From the NCBI RefSeq assembly GCF_042219855.1, contig NZ_JBHJHP010000006.1, positions 1-64,000 of the forward strand: a stretch of 64,000 bases of DNA. Direction: 5' to 3'. This document shows, one piece after another, positions 60,001-64,000 of the stretch. Below the pieces are notes generated by a model, which did not search any database, had not been told where the DNA came from, and was given only the letters and a program-made list of their open reading frames with translations. This stretch comes from JBHJHP01 sp042219855 (lineage in GTDB: Bacteria > Bacteroidota > Bacteroidia > Bacteroidales > UBA5342). The position numbers and the translations under genes are program-made. The stretch's first letter is position 1, and each line of letters begins with the position of its first letter.

Positions 60001-63000
60001 GATGATGGAACACCGGGTGGCGATAATACAGCATTGCTTACCATTAATGACGACAGTGGTAACGGACAGACAGGAGCCTATGTTAATATGAATCTGACGG
60101 GAAATACATCCAACTATGTTGCCTCAGGTGCTCATTTTGGCATCGTCACAGATACGCTGGTTTATAATCCCGACCTGACGACTCATATTCTTACCGGACA
60201 TATCACCGGTATATGGTATACATTACCCGATCAGGTTGGATTTGAGTACAGTACCGCAAGAGACTTTAGCGTTGCACCGGTAAGGGTATACGGACCTATT
60301 CAGAATGACAGCAGTTTCAGAGCAACGGTAACAGGGCTGACTCTTGGTGAGACGTATTATTACAGAGCGATTACCGAAGTGGGTTCAGTATCCTCCTATG
60401 GATTTACCCGCGTACTCCAGACAATGGAAGGTAACCCGAATGGATTTGTATCCAACGGAAATGCACTGGCTCTTGATGGAAATGATGATTATGTATTCAT
60501 TGAAAATCCGTCATTGCGTCTTGACAGCCGTTCGTTTACCATAGAGATGTGGAGCCGCAAGCGCTACAATGATTCCTGGGGATATCTGTTCAGCCAGGGA
60601 TCAGCAACAACAAATTATGGCTTACATGTTGGGTATGCAGATTACAATACCTTACGCTTTAACTTCTGGGGAAATGATGTCGGTATTGATGTGATTCCGG
60701 ATACTTTATGGCATCATATTGCCTTTGTTTACGATGCATCAACCAAAACAAGAGATATATATTTTGATGGACGCCTGATGCGTTCGTATACCAATGATAC
60801 CAGGGAGCATTACCTTGGAACGGGAGATGCTTATGTCGGTGCCCGATTAAATGGGGCATACGAGTTTGAAGGCGATATGGACGAAGTTAGGGTATGGACA
60901 ACCGCATTGGATCAGTCACAGATTAATACCTTAAAGAGCCGTACCGTAGATAGCATTTATATTGAAAATTCTGGTCTGGGATTGTCTTGGGATGATCTGA
61001 AACTGTATTACAGGTTTGACCAGGGCACACCTAACGAGAACAATTTCGGCGAATACTATGTATACGATTTTTCTAACCCGAGAAATGAAGGAGCTTTGGT
61101 TAATTTCAGCATGGGCGGAGATGAATCCAACTTCATAAGACGTTCAGCACCAATCGGAATAGAGACTACTGAGATTTCAAATATCGGCACAACCTTCGCA
61201 CATATCGAGGGCCGTGCCACAGATGCATGGAATAACAACATCATTATGCGTGGTGTTGTTTATTCCCCGCTCACTGAGTTCGACCCGGAAAACGTTTCAG
61301 ATCCTGCTGACACCACCCAGGTGTGGTCCGCTACGGATATGTCTTTAAGTACCTTCAATGTGGATCTGACCGGACTGGATGTTGGTGGTCAGTACAGTTA
61401 TGCTACCATGGTTGTTGCAGATAACGGCGATACCGCATACAGCAGTGTTGGTGCCTTTAATACCGTTATGGATCCTCCCGGACATGCGCTTTCACTCGAT
61501 GGTGGCAATGATTACATCTCAATAGTGGATTCTCTTGATATGGCATCCCGATCTTTCTCATTTGAAATATGGGCAAGGAAGCGAACTGAAAATGAAGCAG
61601 GTTATTTCCTGAGTCAGGGTCAGACCACAGCCAACTACGGCCTTCATATCGGATACAGAGACTGGAATACGCTGACCATAGCATTTTATGGCAATGATGT
61701 TAACGTGGATGTCGTTCCGGATACCCTGTGGCATCAGTATGCATTTGTCTATAATGCAGATACCAAAACACGGACTATTTATATGGATGGTGACAGCATA
61801 TATGAATATTCTAACGTGTCAAGAGAACACTATCTGGGTAGTGGAGAAACATTTATTGGGCGCTACTTGACCGGTAACTATTTTAACGGTGATATTGATG
61901 AAGTCAGAATCTGGCATACTGCACTGACTGATGAGCAGGTTGCGGATCTTGCTTTCCGTACCATCGACAGCACATATATAAATAATAAGGTGCCCGGCCT
62001 GCACTGGGACAGCCTTTATGTCAATTACCGGTTCGACCAGGGAGAACCATCATTAAATAACAGTGGGGTAACTTCTGTTTCTGACCTCTCCGGTAATCTT
62101 CATACCGGATTACTGACCAATATGGCATTATCAGGAGAGCCATCCAACTGGATTAAATCAACAGCCGGTATTGGTGTAAAAACGGTAAGAAATGCCAGTC
62201 CTATTCTGGCATCCTTTGCCACACTTCATTCCCAGGTTACCGGCAGATGGTATTCTGAAATAACGGACAGCGGAATAGTATATAATACTGTCCCGAACTT
62301 TGTTCCGCGTGATACAGCTATTGCCTTTGTGTCCGCCAACCAACCTTCTGTTGTGGATACCTTTGTTACCCTGCTTTCAGGGCTGGAACACTCTACGGAT
62401 TATTATTACAGGCCGTTTGTGGTATCCATTATCGGTGATACCGTTTACGGACAGCAACATATGTTTACAACTGCAGGTATAGCAACCCTGGATTCAGCAG
62501 AAAACATAACCGGAACAAGTATTACGCTGTTTGGACGGCTCAATAACCCTGTTCCATCACCGCTGGATACCGGTATTGTAATAAGTGAGACCAGGGATTT
62601 TGTGCCCAATACGGGTAATTTCGTGACAGGCTCGTTGTTACCGGCCAGTACAGATACTTATGGTTCAGATATAAGCGGACTGAAACCATCAACTGTTTAT
62701 TTCTTCAGGGCATACATTTATAATGCAACGGATACATTATACGGTGAACAACGTATGGTTCGTACCCTAAGTAATCCTGCCGGTAATGCGATTAATTTTG
62801 ACGGCATAGACGACTGGGTTGAACTGCCGTCAGATCTGATGAGCGCATCCGGTTTAAGCGGAAGCGATGAACTGACGATTGAGTTCTATTACAAAGGTAC
62901 CGACTTGCAATCTGCCATTCGAATTCAGGAAGGAACTGACAATTATATTGTAATCGGTTTCAATAATCCACCAATGGCCATTATGTCCAATAACTCGGGA

Positions 63001-64000
63001 GTAAGTGGCGCGTTGAGTATATCGAATGTCCGGAATATTGAAGATAATGAATGGCACCATATCGCTATGACCTGGAAAAGAAATACGGCTTCGGGATTCC
63101 GCATCTATGTGGATGGTGAAATGGTGGACGATAACTCCAGTACCAATATTCCAATACCCGCATTTACTTCCAATGCAACCGTGTCTCTTGGTAGCTATAA
63201 TGGAAACGGAGCCTATCCTTTCCTTAACGGTACAATGGATGAAATAAGAATATGGAAAAAGTCACTTTCTCAGGATCAGCTGCAGCGGGTTTATGAGCGC
63301 ACAATTGATGCAACCTTTGTGGACAACGAGGTTACCGGTTTGTCCTGGACAGATCTTGTGGCCTATTATCGTTCTGACCTTGGTGAAGCCGGGCTGGATA
63401 ATACATCGATTTACCAGTTCATGGATTTCACTTCCAATGATTTTGACGGAACACCGACCAACCTTGCCTTAACAGGACCGGTGAGTAACTTCATAGAATC
63501 AAATGCATTTTCCGGAGTTATTACAACACCGGATTATTATACCATCCCATCGGCGAGTGAGGCAGATGTATATGCTCATAAAACCGGCATCTGGTATGAT
63601 GCTGTTATAGATAGTGGTGCGGTTTACAGTCCTGTTTCCGGTTTCGATCCGGATACATTACCTTCAGCACGCTTTATTACGGCATTCAGCGTTCAGACAG
63701 ATACATTTGTAACCCGGCTGCCGGGATTAACAAGTGGACAGGAGTATTATTACCGGGCTTACCTGATAACAGCTACCGGTGATACTGCCTATGGTAATGA
63801 ATCTGTACTGATAGCAGGCGGAATAGAGACCTTGTCGCAGGCTGACAGGCTTGGTGCATCAATTCTGACTTACGGTAGAATGACTGGGGACTTCCCGACA
63901 GCATCGGATACCGGTATGGTATATAGTACTGTAGCTGGTTTCGATCCTGCAGATTATCCTGCCAACTTTGTATCTACAAGCGATGGCGGACGGGATACTT
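48010..64000 (+). CDS. Giant LamG/FN3-like surface protein, partial (at least 5330 aa, 3' end outside window)
   Basis: An uninterrupted frame from ATG 48010 to the window edge with no stop codon; every line I translated stays in frame. It has a signal peptide (RSVVTVLLLALSFVVVNAQ) and an alternative inner ATG at 48052. The rest alternates two modules: (1) LamG/concanavalin-like lectin folds opening PPGNALDFDGVDDYV-like and including W.H.A....G, IDEVRIWN and YYRFDQG; 14 copies start near residues 40, 403, 765, 1100, 1437, 1776, 2117, 2459, 2898, 3350, 3796, 4150, 4488 and 4922; (2) FN3-like folds with GFVYS...GFDP and TGL..G..YYYRAY. No enzyme motif. A C-terminal sorting domain, if any, lies beyond the window. 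Probably a very long adhesin binding glycans. Confidence 0.9.
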   Translation, partial: MRTGKGKYTYNIKKMRSVVTVLLLALSFVVVNAQSDLQPAGNTLNFGTGNDYVVIDNLKSYDFANNDWTIGFWVKPQAGAVSVTSQGLITKRNNATNVAPSSRFNDWSLIYETTSGFLEFSYNNNAPFVSSYAVLKNDVWTHIALRKSNDSIFFVYDGITKDTLKVSSMGNHTTIPLYLGSAPVSGTNYSSGSFCGSFDELVFWDKAVSDASINEMMNRTLTSAWVNANIADATWSDILAYYRFDQGIPSGSNATVDTLASEPDLIAGINTYNGVLNGFTLAGDNANWIRSSAPLGVITNTGLSFPSYNSVIISGTQTGDWLGADPIIERGIVYSTLDHFDPYFTSGSAMTYVASTDLLSQNSFSTEINDLVQGRVYTYKAYILTNSGHYAYGQERILAMGQEPSGNALNFDGIDDHVDVFLESAQNTSEWSIDFWVKPDVSITGTDNVILYRSLEAFGFNTLRLNYDATNDEFDLRIREGSSNSDATVSANIIPDQWNHVAFIYNGSDITYYLNGTNQGNVFTGVSPAIYNLEKLIIGADGGYINPFKGELDELHFWNADISADINALRFVEPDKETLDAAGYGVGYSDLYLYYNFNQGEAFGNNSGTGSDPKISQLIDQAANGYNADLFNLALGNSLYGDYQNDTVSNFTVSGLYNLQTLETVLDLSLTSATLTGYIEGPWFDNGLTNRGVVISEIDNFDPRNSAAADTIMFFSTDPLTNDTFTIQVTGLEVNTRYFYRVFALSDEGVLTYANQEELITSIDPPGYALDFDGVDDQVQTPVTKGDLGNDYTITLWMKYEGNPTGNYYSPIIGAYEAAGNSDFSIAKDYGNAQFYVRDGYARDNWGAGTTAFDGNWHHLAFRMVNGIGYLYIDGELLAFDDFGGAVAAEQIYIGWDQRYNRAFDGKIDEVRIWNVALDMDDVRKMMDRTIDNDYITNNLSGVSTASLLAYYRFDTGLPEGDNSTISVVQDFSSSGNTANMSNFALTGNNSNFVYSEAALGLQTVDQLAPVSGLSATLKGAITGIWTVNAPTSGGFCYATTKSFNYHSQSKTAATLTGDTLSATIGSLTRGETYYYRAFGVNGTDTIWGNETSFVVEDDVPGNAVWLDGNNDIIVSSDNIDISSQSFTLETWARKSDANARGYFFGQGIAGANVALYAGFRDYNTLTISFYGNDVNIDVNPDDLWHHYAFVYDAPTKTRRIYVDGNLLTTYSNTSREHFLGTGDFYVGGGFMYAGGYNLDEFDGEMDEVRVWKAVLDRSDIRKLMTRTIDQSWTDAGLSTATWNDLQLYYRLDQGIAGGNNNQERRVFDWSGKGNDGYAVNMNYSGSSSNYVASGANLGVEITDLNVGETTASFDAQTTGIWVSGATPDEVGFFYSTQFGFSAGSGTLVSSALSGNTFNGSITGLDSAETYYVKAFLRFGSDTTWSPMKPFVTATNPPGNNLLFDGANDYVSIPYDNSLNVNSNFTVEAWVKGTSENWTGWDGIVYKPNSYWLRTQGGQKNMYFYVYADGGWRGVQYPAPTGFDIRVWHHYAGVLEDDTIRIYVDGVMYNEVAMNNTLDLTDENSLYIGYTAYFDGNIDEVRIWDTDLSTDDLKEIKNRTLTESWVDANMTSANWTNLKAYYRFDQGIPAGDNTNESFFYDFSSYENHGSLMNFNLTGASSNWVSSSAYLGVKTHEVVAIGFDDATIRGSLTGEWYDNVDQVGLVYSATQGFDPSLANGVDIFEEVAQPGEINGDEFTIDIAGLVSGKKYFFRAFARIDGKTTYGEEKFFATAINPPGNALAFAGDDDYVRVYNTETISPTDEITIELWTKNIGATWSDYYCLVTKRDAYWLLPVRGSKRLYFRVYNEDLTYRQINFYIPQGIDLEDWHHYAFTYDGSTMKMYIDGKMMQSGNFGTTLPINQSDYNLRIGRSTGGNYYEGRIDEVRIWNKALTAGQIDYLKNRTIDKELVNDMIGLNWTNLGVNFRFDQGIADAENPGEHYLYDFSGNGNRGILFNFDLVGSASNWVGSDAALGVTTLTDFEFDKGKGTFNAVTTDLWHGNFTDRGIAYSDILNFAPSEGDAFSTQSSSTPLAQDTFNAVVNGLTSREMIFYRGYATTDNVHYAYGESQAFVPGINPPGNALDFDGVDDYIQVGHSGSVSPEEELTVELWAKNDNALWSSYGMVYKPNEYRLLPYPNNDQIQFLVWTSDNSSRSVNYNPPASFDLTQYHHYAGTYDGYEVRIYVDGFLKASQDYGTFMPIRDDQQQDLLIGQYNGSNHFQGKMDELRIWKKALTADELQEMMNRTIDRAFVDSLGLTTLTYDDLGMYMRFDQGEAGGNNTKIPIVYDYTGNKNFGGFNNFALLTTNSNFVQSTAGIGVATKIATAVSFDKATLNGELTGIFYEDVTEKGFVYSDVSFDPYAPGGASITNIVVPGVEPGDFNADLTNLGFLTDYYYRAYYKTGLTDYVYGNEVRFTTTLNPPGYALHFDRTDDRVNIYDLEINDKDTVTVDFWMNWEGRDNVMPLGFNNYGLRLVGGFFGFFTNSNDLYGMADSEDLANKWVHVAAVFVRNDVEASKLYINGEEQVLEQRYTPPTERDFGVDFRIGTMNNTGGYDYEGAIDEFRIWNKELTAAQINEVQDRTLDKPDVDSIPGLSWDNNLLVYYRFDQGNANGDNTGMTEIRDLSNYGHNGEVEYFTLTGDRGNIIVSNAHIGVKTVPDVTDQANDEVKLYGEITGIWNTTFTDSGFVYSTTRYFDPETEGAHVSADLAESGNRFAKVVTGLPNSTKYYFRSYVVSEWDTPGGTVSDTVYGIQKEFLTSGVYTTTKYSDLEDDQIRIYYRSVGLPLTGSLTSGIKYSDTEGFDPVTTGTAVVGSSFAGDTLSSLISGLTEGETYYYHPYVTNGSTTLYGDEAFFVAGWNPPGNALKFEGSNDNIEIGPANKIITSSNFTITTWLKFNYGGQGVVFKAPRFGSTNFAVALYINRNSLNQTEAGKIDVIFYNESQDTEEVTSVGTSYNDDKWHFVAVAMGENGLKLYIDGRLEGESNYRLFTAGFGSDPAYIGMYNPYGTEYRGELDEFRIWNRELDIFQLDQMMYRTIDENYVNDSISGINWDDLLLYYRFDQGIAAGDNTGEDKVFDYSGYAWHGDLTYSDLTGTDGNWMESTAPIGVETMDASAVYTLGEATMQGNLTDLWYTAPVDTGFVYSNTQGFDPPTGTAIDANVHVNDSLFTRTLTGLDPVLKYYYRAYATAANGRTTYGSERVFIPGGVNTLDTLGFIDGDNAEVFGIVTGDFTGIAGDTGVWYAPVPDFNPAAYPSNYMVYSGAATDTFMVDLISLDAGTKYYYRAYVDVTSGPYSGSRVFGEERSFRTLSNPPGNAIDLDGSLDFINMFSAGEAIGENAATGYTWEAWINSGIETGDRTLWSMTDTLGDYERVWLQTVTYNSERRLRLRLDNTYYYSTSNIEDSVWHHMALTVDPVTPKTRLYIDGEMVLDLDVAHTIEKNDIAATGARLYDLRNVDRFFDGSIDELRIWNHPLSQNQLRQMMYRTIDQAYVDTDVSALNWSDLIAYYRMDLGVPGADNDEYYELQDISGNNVKAYLTDLALSGPVSNWIFSGAPLGVTTESATAFTDDGGNFYGAVTGVWYSAPMDSGIVYSAVSGFDPDTVAKISSGLYTPNDTFKVEMRDIFTPGQYYYYRAYVQVNDSIWTYGNEKAFYAGGVITLDTVTNLTSVEATCFGEVVSAFPTALDTGIVYYLVEGSDPDTVNSSQFVSTIQQNVTTFQSVLTGLTPATRYYYRAYVDLGSGNYVFGDEYSFITVSTPPGRALDLDLTNDYIEINHSTDLNPTAQMSYSLWAKSNFDLWTAASGYGVMLSKGEAYLFRGVRDSKQVQAYFYFEGSGWRNLTFNPDEYFQVDEWHHYAVTFDGNEMALYVDGDLKSSTTNYSGFTIRANNSNVQIGHDSRYTNQNDQNFRGQIDELRIWNKGLTQAQIIAMMDRSISEDYLAANVAGVDWTNLELYYSMDDGTPGGDNTALLTINDDSGNGQTGAYVNMNLTGNTSNYVASGAHFGIVTDTLVYNPDLTTHILTGHITGIWYTLPDQVGFEYSTARDFSVAPVRVYGPIQNDSSFRATVTGLTLGETYYYRAITEVGSVSSYGFTRVLQTMEGNPNGFVSNGNALALDGNDDYVFIENPSLRLDSRSFTIEMWSRKRYNDSWGYLFSQGSATTNYGLHVGYADYNTLRFNFWGNDVGIDVIPDTLWHHIAFVYDASTKTRDIYFDGRLMRSYTNDTREHYLGTGDAYVGARLNGAYEFEGDMDEVRVWTTALDQSQINTLKSRTVDSIYIENSGLGLSWDDLKLYYRFDQGTPNENNFGEYYVYDFSNPRNEGALVNFSMGGDESNFIRRSAPIGIETTEISNIGTTFAHIEGRATDAWNNNIIMRGVVYSPLTEFDPENVSDPADTTQVWSATDMSLSTFNVDLTGLDVGGQYSYATMVVADNGDTAYSSVGAFNTVMDPPGHALSLDGGNDYISIVDSLDMASRSFSFEIWARKRTENEAGYFLSQGQTTANYGLHIGYRDWNTLTIAFYGNDVNVDVVPDTLWHQYAFVYNADTKTRTIYMDGDSIYEYSNVSREHYLGSGETFIGRYLTGNYFNGDIDEVRIWHTALTDEQVADLAFRTIDSTYINNKVPGLHWDSLYVNYRFDQGEPSLNNSGVTSVSDLSGNLHTGLLTNMALSGEPSNWIKSTAGIGVKTVRNASPILASFATLHSQVTGRWYSEITDSGIVYNTVPNFVPRDTAIAFVSANQPSVVDTFVTLLSGLEHSTDYYYRPFVVSIIGDTVYGQQHMFTTAGIATLDSAENITGTSITLFGRLNNPVPSPLDTGIVISETRDFVPNTGNFVTGSLLPASTDTYGSDISGLKPSTVYFFRAYIYNATDTLYGEQRMVRTLSNPAGNAINFDGIDDWVELPSDLMSASGLSGSDELTIEFYYKGTDLQSAIRIQEGTDNYIVIGFNNPPMAIMSNNSGVSGALSISNVRNIEDNEWHHIAMTWKRNTASGFRIYVDGEMVDDNSSTNIPIPAFTSNATVSLGSYNGNGAYPFLNGTMDEIRIWKKSLSQDQLQRVYERTIDATFVDNEVTGLSWTDLVAYYRSDLGEAGLDNTSIYQFMDFTSNDFDGTPTNLALTGPVSNFIESNAFSGVITTPDYYTIPSASEADVYAHKTGIWYDAVIDSGAVYSPVSGFDPDTLPSARFITAFSVQTDTFVTRLPGLTSGQEYYYRAYLITATGDTAYGNESVLIAGGIETLSQADRLGASILTYGRMTGDFPTASDTGMVYSTVAGFDPADYPANFVSTSDGGRDT
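48127..64000 (+). repeat. LamG + FN3-like super-repeat array
   Basis: LamG openings recur every ~1005-1090 bp up to the eighth copy (one FN3-like module per unit). They then recur at ~1300-1360 bp in four later intervals (56.7, 58.1, 59.4 and 62.8 kb starts), where a second FN3-like module is inserted. Units are diverged at DNA level, unlike the recent duplicates in the preceding gene. Confidence 0.85.

Noticed and set aside
48189..63060. Many minus-strand open frames of 60-100 codons opposite the giant LamG gene
   Set aside because: They lie antisense to a continuous 5330-codon frame, have no recognisable motifs or promoters, and have atypical composition; they are shadow frames.
33208..64000. 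Prophage or contractile injection system
   Set aside because: Fibre-like motifs are present, but there are no capsid, portal, terminase, sheath, tube, baseplate, integrase or lysis genes, and the proteins have Sec signal peptides.

Overview
The window is chromosomal DNA from a member of the Bacteroidota, probably a Bacteroidales/Marinilabiliales-type marine or anaerobic lineage (inference). Evidence: moderately AT-rich DNA, promoters of the Bacteroidota form TTTG-N17-20-TAnnTTTG, and type IX secretion (T9SS) hallmarks: a PorZ homologue, a PorP/SprF protein, and type A and type B C-terminal sorting domains. There are no tRNA or rRNA genes, CRISPR arrays, insertion sequences or phage structural modules. 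An assembly gap of 50 N lies at 45928-45977.

Left part (1-27.9 kb): mostly housekeeping genes. A 130-bp tandem repeat opens the window. It is followed by polyprenyl synthase/thioredoxin (minus), an ArsR regulator and a QueD/PTPS-like enzyme, polA, tatC, a membrane-anchored AraC-type regulator and two secreted proteins. Next comes a plus-strand run from 10.65 to 17.08 kb: glycosyltransferase, HddA-like sugar kinase, HddC-like nucleotidyltransferase, rdgB, porZ, cvpA. Converging on it is a minus-strand pair (beta-barrel plus 1032-aa TPR protein). Then come gcvT/pepT (minus), a dicarboxylate/amino-acid:cation symporter, a Fur-family regulator and purA.

Right part (28.15 kb to the end): the unusual region. 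At least nine plus-strand genes with gaps of 4-40 bp look like one surface-structure operon. It starts with a T9SS type B cargo-like protein, a PorP/SprF protein and a TPR-PD40-OmpA-LysM protein. Four paralogous secreted fibre-like proteins follow (297, 680, 775 and 947 aa), sharing N-terminal, middle and C-terminal modules in various combinations. Then comes a 2186-aa secreted protein built like a phage tail fibre, with near-identical internal duplications. Last is an open reading frame of at least 5330 residues that runs off the window and contains 14 LamG-like lectin modules separated by FN3-like modules.

My reading is that the first three genes build or anchor an export/attachment platform and the downstream genes encode a family of long extracellular fibres or adhesins. 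The module recognition is direct sequence reading plus family knowledge. The idea that they form one appendage system is inference.
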